Below, in pieces: positions 10,501 through 20,589 of a DNA stretch of 64,000 bases. Location of the stretch: positions 930,001-994,000 of the forward strand of contig QJPP01000277.1 of the NCBI GenBank assembly GCA_003996215.1, written 5' to 3'. Both the position numbers and the translations under genes were made by a program. The stretch's first letter is position 1, and the number at the start of each line of letters is the position of its first letter. The notes beneath the pieces were generated by a model. It was given only the letters and a program-made list of their open reading frames with translations, was not told the origin of the DNA and did no database searches. The DNA is from Jaltomata sinuosa. Its lineage: Eukaryota > Streptophyta > Magnoliopsida > Solanales > Solanaceae.

Positions 10501-13500
10501 TTATCAGAACTTCGTTGCGAAATGTCATGACGTGAATGCTGAGATATATATATGCAAATATCAATCATTTGCATTTCTATTTTGGAGTGCACTAATTGCA
10601 TGTGATTTTGTCCGATATTTCGATGTAACGTAACTCTTGATACTTCAATTATTGGTTTTGCGATCACTTTCTTGGCCTTGTTCCTTCTAACATACACGTG
10701 TTTTCGTGGACAATTGGTGTCCTTAAATTGTGTGATTTCTATGGATAATGCATCCAATGAATTCCACATTTTCTCTACTCTCCCTTATCTCATAATCTTG
10801 AATTGTTAATCTTTTTACTTATATATTTTCAATATAGTTATTAAATTGTAAATTATTTTAAAAGAGTTGAAGATTTTATATAACATACCCAACTCATGCC
10901 ACATTACTCTATATTATAAAATATAAGAGGGAGTTGACATGCTTGAAGCACGAGATCAACGTGTCTACTTCAGCAGGTTAAAAGTTTTGATTATTTTTCA
11001 TTAATTTTTTTTTAAATATTTTGTCTTACTTTTTTTATTTATTATATGTTTAAAAATTACATAAAATGATAAATCACAATAAGTAACAATTTAAAATATT
11101 TGAAAGATATAAAAAAAGTTGATTGATTCTAGAAATTCTATCAGTGCCACATAAATTGGGACAAAGTAATATATATTATTTAAAAATAATGTAAAAAGTA
11201 CTATAAATTACAATAATTAACATTTTAAAATATATATATAAAAAATTAACTGACTCTCCAAATTCTATCAATGACACATATATTGGAGTAGAGAGAGTAA
11301 CATACATTATTTGAAAATTACATAGAAAGTATTATAAATCGCAATAATTAACAACTTAAAATATTTATCACCTGCTAAAGCTAGCAGGCACGAGGTCAAC
11401 GTGCCTGCTTCAGCACGTTAGGGTATTTTAGTTATTTTTCATTAATTTCTTCATTTTAATTTGTTTGTCTTATATTTTTAATTTATTATATGTTTAAAGA
11501 TTACGTAAAATGATAAATCACAATAATTAATAATTTAAAATATTTGAAAGATATTAAAAATTTGGTTGACTCTGGAAGTTCTATTAGTGTCACGTAAATT
11601 GAGACAAAGAAAGTAACATATGTTATTTGAAAATGATGTAAAAATTAAAGTACTATAAATCACAATAATTAACAATTTAAAATATTTAAAAAGTTTAGTT
11701 GACTCCAAATTCTATTAATGGCACATAAATTGGAGTAGGGAGAGTAACATATATTATTTGAAATTACGTAGAAAGTGCTATAAATCACAATAATTAACAA
11801 CTTAAAATATTTGAAAGGCATACAAACTTGGTTGACTCTCAAAATTTTATCAATGTCACATAAATTGGGATAGAAAAAAAGTATTATAAATCACAATTAT
11901 TAACAACTTCAAATGTTTATTAGTTCACTCTCGAAAATGTATTAATGTCACATAAATTAGGATAGAAGGAGTAACATTTATTATTTGAAAATTACGTAAA
12001 AAGTATTATAAATCATAATAGTTAACAACTAAAAATATATAAAAAATCATATAAAAAATTGATTGATTATCTAAATTCTATTTGTGTCACATAAATTAAA
12101 ATTAAAATAATAATATATTAGGCTCGTGCTAGTACGGGCTCCTTTATATCTAGTAATTAGAAAAGGAGGAAGTAGTAATTAACTACTGACTGATGGAATC
12201 GATCGGTCCTAATCGTACCAATATTATCTCTTTTAATTAAATAAATAAATTTAGGGATAAAGCATACTGCCAAGTACTTTCTTTTTTTCAATTTAAGTGT
12301 ACTTTTTTAAAAATTTATTTTAAAAAGTATGTCTCTATCTATATTTGTAACTTTCTAATTCTAACATTTTACTGTCATATTTAAGATCACTAAATTTAAA
12401 GAGTGTGGTATAATAATGTACACATCTTTATTTAAGATAATAAAAATCAGAAGTCCTCCTTAGTTTCTTCAACCTTATGGAATTATGGTCTGCTAGTCAA
12501 ATTACACACTTAAATATTGTATGCAGAAAATGTGTTATTTATATAAAGTTAAAATATATAAAGTAATATTATTAGTAGGTGTTTGGCCATAAGAATTTTT
12601 CACTTTTTTCCAAAAAACTATTTCACTTTTTTTTGGAAATAGTGTTTGGCCATAAAAATTCCAAATACAACTCCGGAGTTGTACTTAAAAAAGTGAAAAC
12701 ACCCAAAATGGTGTTTTCACTTTTTTTCAACTCACTTTTTTCACTTTTTAATTAATTTATTTTTTGAAAAAATCTTAAATTTTTTATTTTCACAAAATAA
12801 CTCCATTTAAATTATATTTCATTTTTAAATCATATTTTATGTTTTTTTAAAATATATATTTAAAATCTAGATAATTATTGCAAAAGTTATGGCCAAACAC
12901 AACTCCAATTCAACTCCAACTTTGAAAATTCCAAAAACGTGAAATAATTTTTGTTTCTCATGGCCAAACGGCACCTTAGTATTTTCGTTGAAGGTGTCAG
13001 CATGACAGCAACAATTCAATAATAAGTAATAATTTATAACTTCATTACTGTTTTGATTTTACTGGATCTGTTCTATACGATTGAAGTTAATTTTCAGTTT
13101 ATCATATATTCTAGCAGCATGAAACTTTTTTAATCAGACGAGTACGAATGAAATTAATTAATTCTACTAAGAGATATCAACAGTACTTAAAACTTCTGAA
13201 TTCTTATTTTCTTTATCAATTCAAGTTACTATAACATATCAATTTTAAATGATATAGTAAGTAACAATTACTGAATAACATACCAAAGAGATATCGTACT
13301 TTCAAAGTAACACAAAAATCCTTCAAAAACTAGTATTCCTCATTTAATCCAGGCACTGACATCAGTTACTATGCCTTTTTAGTATGAATTTTATTAGTTT
13401 TAGTAAGTTATATTTAAGAGAAAAAAATAATTAATTAAGTAATGTATCAAGATTAGTTAAACAAAATCGATACTAATTAGTAAAGCCAATGAAGAACATA

Positions 13501-15419
13501 GATCGAGATGGTCGTAGAAGGTGTAATTTTGGTTATCATAAAAGATTAACCAAGAAAATTGGAATGATATATCCTTTCTAAGAAAATTTGTCGAACAATA
13601 TCATTTGACAACGAGTTGTGGTCTAAACTTTGGACAACACCAAAAACAATTTATAGCACATTTAGTAATTAATGACTAACCTTGCTGCTGCATTGAAGCC
13701 AACGGATATCATAAACACCCACCCTAGAATTGTCGTACTGCATCACAAATTAATAATTTTATCAATAAACCAAGAATGTTTAAGAAAACAGAAATAAACA
13801 AATATGAATATTTGAATTTGCAAGTATACGATGATGTTACCAAACAGCAAGGGAGTCCAATGCTACTTCAGGATTTGGAAGCAAACCCGCAATTAAAATT
13901 AAAATCTGAAAGTACCAAGTCTCCAAACACAACATCACAGCTGAAGCAAGAGACAACTTGAAGAAATCCCACAATCCAAAAAATGCTTGCATGCTGAATC
14001 CTGTCCATGTTTGCTTACATCGATCCGTCCACAAAATATATATAAATTGGGCAATCACAACAATCCACCATGAGATACTTAAAACCAAAGCTCCTCCAAA
14101 CAATCCCCAATCAAATACGTAAAGCACAAGCCATGTTAAGAAAAGGTGAAAAACTAAAGTAACGGCAGCTATATATGCACTGGGATTAACAATACTTTGA
14201 GCCTGCAAGAATTTTTGGATCGGAAAGTTGGCAGCATAAGCAAAAATTTGGGGAATTAGACCATAGACAAATAGTGCTGCTGCAGAGGCCACTTTCTTGG
14301 ATTGTCCAAGTAAAATCAAGATTGGCTTAGAAAATAAGTAAGCCGCCATTAGTGGTATTCCCGTTAACATAAGAAGGACGGTTGATCTTTGGAGATATAT
14401 TCCTAGCATTTCATACTTGTGAGCTCCATATGCTTGCCCACATAATGTCTCCACTGCACTTCCCATTCCTAGCTGCTCCCATTTAATTTGTTGTTAGTAT
14501 CCAAGTTAAAAAGGTGTAATCTATTGTACTGCCAATTCTTTGTTACTCATTCTGTCCCAATTTAAGTGACATATTTTGCTTTTTAGTAACTTTCAATAAT
14601 AAATCATATTTCTATAATTAAAAATAACTTAACTCTAAAAATCGTCTATATCCTTAATAGGTAAATAAAGTAATTTATAGTAACACAAATATCTAAGATT
14701 TATTTTAGATCACAAATTACAAAAGTCTTTTTTTCTTAAATTTTGTGTCTAGTCAAATAGTGTCACTTAAAATGGAGCAGAGAGAGTATTTCTAATAAAG
14801 CTTAAATTGTAATACAATACTCCATCTGTTTCAATTTGTTTGTCTAGTTTTAACTTGATACGGAGTTAAAAAAAGTGAAAAAAGGCTTTTGAATCTTATT
14901 ATTTTAAATTAAAAATATGTAAAATGTACCAAAATATCTTTTAATTTTGTGATTTTAAACATGTCGTGTGGAAAATTAGTATTAAAGATTTTCCAAAAAA
15001 CAAAAGGAAAATAAACATTCTTTTTTAAATAAACTAATAAGGAAAGTAACGCAAACAAATTGAAACGAAAGGGAGTATAAAACATTGATCTTTGTGAGGT
15101 GAAATAAAATTACCATGACACCATAGGCCAAAAGTTGAATGCCACTATTACCAAGGGAAGCAGCGGCAAGTTCAAGATTTCCAAGATGGCCACAGAAAAT
15201 CTGGGTAGACATTGAAGTAACGTTGTTAAGCAAGTAAACAATGATTGCAGGAGCTGCTAGACGGAATAGATTTCTCAACTCTACGATGGAGGCCCTTCCA
15301 AATCGCTGCATACGGGACAAGCTTGTGTCCGATAGGATTTCTTCAAGTTCACAGCTAATTTGCTCCGCCGCCAATATTGGTGCTTCAGATTCTAGCAAAG
15401 GTTCACTTGGCTGACCCAT
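7532..15419 (-). CDS. DTX40-like: MATE-family efflux transporter, DTX40-like (7 exons, intact, 502 aa)
   Basis: Multidrug and toxic compound extrusion carriers export organic solutes in exchange for protons or sodium at the vacuolar or plasma membrane; the substrate cannot be told from sequence. Exons on the minus strand: 15419-15114, 14472-13841, 13737-13681, 10125-9887, 8520-8402, 8268-8182, 7600-7532. All introns are GT-AG, the phases agree, and the joined length is 502 codons plus TGA, normal for the family. Landmarks are an acidic N-terminal tail of about 45 residues, STQIFCGHLGNLELAA in exon 1, ETLCGQAYGA (residues 110-119), SVRVSNELGAG (332-342), PVLSGVAVGCGWQ across the exon 4/5 junction, and a polar C-terminus. 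About twelve hydrophobic segments are seen. The ATG at 15419 is used because the upstream in-frame triplet is TTG. By recalled similarity it is closest to Arabidopsis DTX40. Intron 3 (3555 bp) and intron 4 (1366 bp) are swollen by transposons. Confidence 0.93.
9117..9354. mobile_element. Stowaway-type MITE in MATE intron 4
   Basis: The left end CTTTCTCCGTTCG and the right end, read on the minus strand, CTCTCTTCGTCCAATTTTAC pair as terminal inverted repeats that continue to ACTTGTC on both sides. TA flanks the element (9115-9116 and 9355-9356), as expected for Tc1/mariner-type Stowaway elements. It is 238 bp and non-coding. Confidence 0.8.
9429..9660. mobile_element. Stowaway-type MITE in MATE intron 4 (second copy)
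   Basis: Inverted ends CTTCCTCTGTCCCATTTTAT and, on the minus strand, CTCCCTCCGTCTCATTTTAT both run on to GTGGCA. TA lies on each side (9427-9428 and 9661-9662). It is 232 bp and only 74 bp from the previous Stowaway, with slightly different ends, so it is a separate insertion. Confidence 0.82.
10185..10423. mobile_element. Degenerate Stowaway-type MITE in MATE intron 3
   Basis: The left end contains TTTTAATTTGTTTGTCT and the right end, on the minus strand, TTTCAATTTATTTGTTT. TA lies at 10183-10184 and 10424-10425. The ends match less well than those of the intron 4 copies. Confidence 0.6.
10908..12153 (+). mobile_element. Probable non-autonomous Helitron in MATE intron 3
   Basis: The right end has a GC-rich hairpin in AT-rich DNA (GCTCGT-GCTAGT-ACGGGC, 12122-12139) followed about 10 nt later by CTAG and then T, the CTRR-plus-T end of plant Helitrons. 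The left end is placed at TCTATATTATAAAATATAAG, a TC start common in these elements, but the expected preceding A is not clear. The body is built of diverged repeats of an ATAAATTGGGA(C/T)A-type motif, at roughly 90-140 bp spacing, and two copies of a CACGAG-TCAACGTG segment (about 10948 and 11388). No transposase is present. Confidence 0.5.
12578..12975. mobile_element. hAT-like foldback MITE in MATE intron 3, short TSD TTAGTA
   Basis: The ends GGTGTTTGGCCATAAGAA and, on the minus strand, GGTGCCGTTTGGCCATGAGA are inverted repeats, and TTAGTA occurs on both sides (12572-12577 and 12976-12981). The interior is rich in nested inverted repeats, including the palindrome ACAACTCCGGAGTTGT near 12668 and GTGAAAACACC paired with GGTGTTTTCAC. 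It is 398 bp and non-coding. The matching flank is 6 bp, whereas hAT elements usually make 8, so two bases may have changed or the family call may be wrong. Confidence 0.65.
12982..13680 (-). other. Remainder of MATE intron 3
   Basis: AT-rich intron sequence without a recognised repeat or open frame. It ends at the exon 3 donor, where the bases reverse-complement to AAG|GTTAG. Confidence 0.5.
14546..14786. mobile_element. Stowaway-type MITE in MATE intron 1
   Basis: The left end is CTCATTCTGTCCCAATTTAA and the right end on the minus strand is CTCTCTCTGCTCCATTTTAA, both continuing GTGACA. TA flanks it at 14544-14545 and 14787-14788. It is 241 bp and non-coding. Confidence 0.8.
14820..15075. 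mobile_element. Stowaway-type MITE in MATE intron 1 (second copy)
   Basis: The left end CTCCATCTGTTTCAATTTGT and the right end on the minus strand CTCCCTTTCGTTTCAATTTG are inverted repeats. TA lies at 14818-14819 and 15076-15077. It sits 33 bp from the preceding Stowaway copy and 38 bp from the exon 1 donor. Confidence 0.78.
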
Positions 15420-17153
15420 GTCTTCTCGTCTCGGTAGCAAGTTTTTGTCAAGAATGTTAAGATAGGTTTTATGAAAGAAGGAAGAGAGGTCCTAAGGTTG
15501 GAGATATTTCTTGAGTAGAAGAATTGGTTTTAGATTCTTATAGAGAAAGCTGACATGAAAGCATGATGTAAGCATATGGGAGCAATATAGAGAAATTGAT
15601 GATATTACTATTTCAATCCATTTTTACTTGTTGGATACTGACTTGACACATTTTTAAAAAAGCAATGCAATTAAATCGAACAATCATTTTGTTATATCAT
15701 TTTTTAAATATAGTAAATTCAACACTTTTAAAAATAATTATAATTAATAATACGAGTAAATTAGAAATTAATTAATAATTATTTCGTGAATTTTAAAATT
15801 AAATAAAAATAAATATTTATTTTTAATAAAATAAATAAGCAAAAGAGAATGGTATATTTTAACCTTCCTTATTATATCGAATATTCTATGATGGGAATTT
15901 GAATTAGGAGCTTCCAAACAAATAGATACTACCAAAAAGAGACTATAATTAATGTCATATCAATTGCGGCCTAAAGGTGAGTGCGTATCTACTTTTTACT
16001 TACCATAGAGAGGTATGATGGTGACAAATTAAAAAAAGACACGTAGTATTTGAGTATAAAATAATAATTTTTTAAAAAAATATGAAAAAAAAGAATAATC
16101 TATTTTTTAGTAAAAATAAATAAATAAAAATTAAGTACTTATTTTCTATACCCCACTCCAACTTAACCCCCCCCCTCTTCCTGGCGTCTCTTTCGAACGT
16201 AACCCCATTCTTCTTTCAGCTTCTTTACTTCTTCTTCTTTTTTTTTTGAAGATTTTCATTAGATATATATTTTTTTGCTGTGGATTTGGTAGCTTAGAGA
16301 GTTGAGTGACCTCAACAATGTGCTTTAATTTTAGTTCATTCTTCTTAATATATGGGTTAATTTGTTCAAACCATCACCATAGGAAGATACTGAAAATCCA
16401 TTTTGAATTATGCTAGTAATTGAAGTCAAGCCATTGATCTTATCTTTTCGATAGTGATTTTTCGCGAAATTCTGACGTACAACTAGCACTCTTAGATACA
16501 AATTAGGAGCTTCTCTTTTTCTTTCAATTTTTCGTGTTTTATTATTTTTATAGTTTTCCAAAATTAGTGTGATGTTTTTATTATTTTGTTCTTCCAATTT
16601 TGTAAGGTTTTCCATCAAATTTTTTCATAGTGGAAGGTGGAGTAGGTGGTAGGAATAAAGAATGAAGAAGAAGATGAAAAAAAAAATTACAAAAAAAATG
16701 TTTCTCACGCGCTAAGAAGGAGTGCAATACACACAATGTGCTAAGTCAACAAAAAGTGTCAAAATGACACAGCGAGATCTTACTTGAGGTGTTTAAAGTG
16801 AACAACCCTTAGTTGAGGTGCCTAAGTAAAAATTAGTGCCAACATAAAAGGGCTGCCGATGGGTTCCGTCTTATTTTTTTTTGACAAAGAGGCATGACAT
16901 TGGCTACTTCAATTTTTGCACCATTCATCTAGACCATCCCCGTACGTCGAAACAATACATGCATGTACTCCTTCCGTTGAGTTTTATTTTTCAATTTCCT
17001 TTAAGAAATAATGATTAATATAAGTAATTTATATAATATATTATTTTAGGTCTTAAAATTAATTTAAAAAATAAATAATTAATGGTGAAGATAAAAAAGA
17101 AAAAGATAATTATCTTTTCTTCATATGTTTAAAGTGATAAATAAAAATAAAAT
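15420..17153. other. MATE upstream region with degenerate repeats
   Basis: No gene was recognised. The first 150 bp hold the MATE leader and TATA candidate. A weak Stowaway-like pair of ends brackets about 15608-15855. A C- and T-rich stretch lies at 16165-16260. At 16978 a Stowaway-like end (CTCCTTCCGTTGAGTTTTAT) begins; its partner end appears cut short at about 17153, where the Tat LTR starts, suggesting the LTR element landed inside an older MITE. Confidence 0.45.
15536..15543 (-). promoter_or_regulatory. Candidate TATA box of the MATE gene
   Basis: Read on the minus strand the bases are CTATAAGA, about 117 bp upstream of the ATG. Transcription would start near 15505-15510, leaving a leader of about 90 nt. 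This is position and motif only. Confidence 0.4.
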
Positions 17154-18032
17154 TGTATACAACGAAATTTTATTAAATATAAATTCATAAAAAATTTGAG
17201 TTATATTAAATTCAAAATATATTAGTCCAAATAAATATTACGAATTAATATAATTGGATCAATAATTTAAATCCAATAAATATGGATTTAATTAAAAGTT
17301 TAATTTCATTGTGCTAGTCCATTAATTTGGGCTACAAATGATGAGCCCACTTTGCCAAGCCCAAGACTGTCATCTTATTCTAGAGGCGCAATTTGGTGAC
17401 ACGTGTCAAATGATGTGGCATGCCAAGTCAAACGAAGGAGCCAATAGGATCATGCCATGTGTCAAAATGATGCAGTATGCCAAGCCAAATTAAAGACCAA
17501 TAGAAACACGCCACATGTATAAGTGACATGTTCTGACCAATCAAATATGGCCACATCATTTTAATCTGATTGGCCAGAAAAAGTTTGTACTTACCGTAAT
17601 TCTTTCCTCCTACAACTATAAATAGGGGTCTCCATAATTCAGAAAAGACACCTGAATTCTAACAAGAAGCCAGAGAGAGCTCGTGGATCAAACACATCAT
17701 ATTTCTCTACAAGCTATAAGTTCAAGCATTCAACATTCAAGTTCAACTACAACTCAAGATCAAGAACACCAGATTCAAGATCAAGCTCAAAAACCTTTGA
17801 ATTCAAGTACAAGTCAAGATCAAACTCATCAGATTCACAAGTCAAGATCAATTGTACCAAATTCAAGATCAAGCTCAACGGCCTTGAATTTACATATTTG
17901 AAAAGACGAATAAGAGGATTACTAGAGATTGTAACACTCATATATTCAATATATTCAAATCAAATACTACGATTGTTGCGATATTTTTTATCCTGATTAT
18001 TATTTTCTGCAATTTGAATTTTATTGTCTACA
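17154..18032 (+). repeat. Left LTR of the Tat-type element
   Basis: The end is fixed by the primer site that follows; it finishes TCTACA. The start at TGTATACAAC is the nearest fitting TG and is inferred, because the partner LTR is not in the window. U3 is AT-rich, then contains CCAAT-like boxes. A TATA box (CTATAAATAG, 17616-17625) follows, so the R region should start near 17650. U5 (about 17690-17890) is a run of short AAGTTCAAG / AAGATCAAG-type words. Confidence 0.7.
17616..17625 (+). promoter_or_regulatory. TATA box of the Tat LTR promoter
   Basis: CTATAAATAG followed by GGG is a strong plant TATA box in the expected place within the LTR, upstream of the repeat-rich U5. Confidence 0.7.
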
Positions 18033-18033
18033 A

Positions 18034-18056
18034 ATTCTGGCACGCCCAGTGGGATA
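18034..18056 (+). other. Primer-binding site region of the Tat element
   Basis: Directly after the LTR end lies TTCTGGCACGCCCAGTGGGA, the position where a tRNA 3' end anneals to prime minus-strand DNA. The exact tRNA was not determined. Confidence 0.6.
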
Positions 18057-18458
18057 ATCTCTACCTCTCATCTCAACTTTTCAGCCATCAAAGTTCAAGA
18101 ACATCGAAATAGCTTCCAAGAAGGTCGACTCCAAATCAACTTCCTCCAAGGCTGCTGACTCCAAGTTCTCTGTTGAAGTGGAAAGCATCCTCGGTGATAC
18201 CTTTGAAAGCATCAGACTTGTTTCAAGGAGCAAGGGAAGCATGTTAGGACAACAAACACTCCAAGTGTCGTCCGCATCAACTTCCATTTTCAGATCTTCA
18301 TCCACAAAAGGAGCGAGATCCTCTACCAATGCATCAGGAGGAGAAAGCAATCTTGCTAAGAGGATTAAGAACACTTTGCTCAACTTGATCTCTCTGGATC
18401 CAAGAACTCTATCACAAAGAAAGATGATGACTCAACTGATGGATTCTCTCCCTGTGGT

Positions 18459-19876
18459 ATGAGCGCATCAAAGATCAACTTAGGCGACAACCCATGCTAC
18501 TCTCTAACATCTTCAATGATCATGCAAGCAATGGTGACTGATGCTTTATCAATGAAGGAGCAACTTGCAAGCTTGACAAAGATGATTGAAGGATTGACCA
18601 AGCATGTGCACAATCGGGAGTCTCGAATCGACAAGTTGATGGACAAGATGGATGGATTGATGGATGCAGAATCTAGTCATGCACCTGGAAAGGCTCCTGA
18701 AGTTCAAGAGATTGAAACTCTTGCAAAACAAGCACCACCAACTAAGGAACTTCCAGTTTCTTCTGAAGGGATTATCCCACTCGACCGACTGAAGGAGTTC
18801 ATCGAAGGGACCATCAAGGACAAGTATGAAGTTTCTACCAAGTCCTCCCTTATGTACGCCAAGCCATATACTGCAAGAATTGACAGCTTTAAAATGCTTC
18901 CCGGTTATCAGCCTCCTAAATTTCAATAATTCGAGGGCAAAGAAAATCCAAAGCAATATGTTGCACACTTTATTGAAACATTTAATAATGTCAGAACCTA
19001 CGGAGACTATCTGGTCAAGTAGTTCATCCGCTCCTTAAAAGAAAATGCATTTGATTGGTACACGATTCGCGAGCCTAACTTGATAGATAATTGGGAGCAA
19101 TTGGAGCATGAGTTCCTCAATCACTTTTATAACACAAGGCATACGGTGAGCATGGTAGAACTCACAAGCACTCGCCAAAGAGAGAATGAACCAGTTATCG
19201 ATTATCAATCGGTGGAGGAATGCGAGCCTAAATTGCAAAGATAGGCTCACTGAAGCGTCTGAAATAGAAATGTGCATCCAAAGAATGCATTGGGAGCTTC
19301 TCTACATCTTACAAGGAATCAAGCCAAAGACCTTTAAAGAGCTAGCGTGCTCATGATATGGAGACAAACATGTCGTCTGCTGAAAAAGATGTAGTGCCTG
19401 TTCATGACCCTCGCAAAGGAAAAGGCAAACAAGAACCCCAGAGATGGAGCAAGTTTATCCCCAAAAGTGACAACAAAGAATCCATGAATATCAACATATC
19501 TCCTGTGAAGTTCACCACAAAAGTGAACAAGAAGCAAAGCATGAAGACGACCTCTTATCAAGCACGTCCAAATCAGAAGTTGACTTTAAAGAAGATGCAG
19601 GAACGGGAATACCCCTTCCTTGATTCTGACGTTCCTGAAATTTTTGAGGAACGTTTTGAGCTAAAGCTCATTGATCTACCAGAGATGAAGTGGACCGATG
19701 AAGCTGGAAGAGCTGATCACCCAAATTATTGCAAGTATCATAGACTTGTGGGTCGCCCTTTGGAGAAATGTTTCGTCTTTAAGGATAAAATCATGCAACT
19801 AGCCAGTGAGAAGAAGATTGTGCTTGACGATGAGAAGGCCAGTTCTCATCAAATCACTATCGCATTTGATTCGCTC
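18459..19876 (+). pseudogene. Tat gag, 5' part, interrupted by CACTA
   Basis: Gag packages element RNA into particles. The start at 18459 gives a coiled-coil-like Met/Lys/Glu-rich N-terminus and, by 18890-18929, G-Y-Q-P-P-K-F, after which a TAA stops the frame. Homology carries on in the same frame with Y-V-A-H-F-I-E-T and F-D-W-Y (about 18957-19060), a second stop near 19020 and frameshifts around 19200-19260. An open stretch from 19358 has a Lys/Arg-rich region and a C-x2-H...C cluster (CKYHRLVGRPLEKC, about 19731-19772). The CACTA element cuts the frame at 19876. Confidence 0.75.
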
Positions 19877-20472
19877 CACTACAAGAAAAATGATGTTTAA
19901 CGAGGGGAAATTTGGTCGCTAAAAGTCCCAATCCGATCGTTATTAATCAATTACGATAAAAAAAAATCTAGTCGTCACCGGTCGTTAAAAGCCTTGACGT
20001 TAAAATTTAACGACCGGATTTCAAATTCGATCATTAAAAACCCTTTAACGACAGAAAAAAATCCAGTCGTTATAACTTCTTTTAATGACTGAATTTTCCG
20101 TTCGCTAATTGTCATTCCAATCGTTAAAAATATTTTTTAACAACACCATATTTGATCCTTACAAATATTTTTAGCGACCAAATTTCTTTCGTTAATTGTA
20201 TGTTTGTTTCAACAATAATACTTTTAATGATTAAATTTTCCAGTGATTACAAATAGTAATCATTGTTTTATTTGCTTTATATATACACTCATTCATAAAT
20301 ATACAAAATATTCAATAGTTATATAGATTCATTGTTAATCACAAAGAATTAAAGCATCACACTATACCAAAAAAAATATACCAATTCAAATTTGATGTCA
20401 ATAGTTTTCTCAACCACTAAAAAAGGAAAATAGATTGTTAGGTGTGGAAACTGTTGAATATATAAACAGCCC

Positions 20473-20589
20473 CTAGCCAAACAAAGTAACTTTCTCTTGT
20501 GGTTCAACTTGTTCTTTAACGTTTTCAGCTGCTTCAGCTTGCTTACCTTTAGCTTCAAGGACAAATTCTTTAGACTTCAAAGTCTTAAT
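20473..20589 (-). pseudogene. Probable captured terminal exon inside CACTA
   Basis: On the minus strand an acceptor-like CAG (20592-20590) precedes 38 codons and a TAG. The peptide runs IKTLKSKEFVLEAK and then a Gln/Glu/Ala/Lys-rich stretch to its end VTLFG. The composition is unlike the AT-rich surroundings and looks like the end of a host gene. The parent gene was not recognised. Together with the leader-like segment at 24130-24330 it suggests a transduplicated gene with introns. Confidence 0.4.

Noticed and set aside
10458..10769. 103-codon minus-strand frame inside MATE intron 3
   Set aside because: It lies in an intron of the same strand, has no recognised motif and no supporting splice signals. 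It could be an old repeat remnant; not enough for a gene call.
15608..15855. Another Stowaway element upstream of the MATE gene
   Set aside because: The ends match only partly and the TA borders are ambiguous, so it is mentioned only within the upstream region.
20349..20564. 71-codon minus-strand frame in CACTA
   Set aside because: It overlaps the candidate captured exon in another frame; the exon frame with an acceptor and stop is the better reading.
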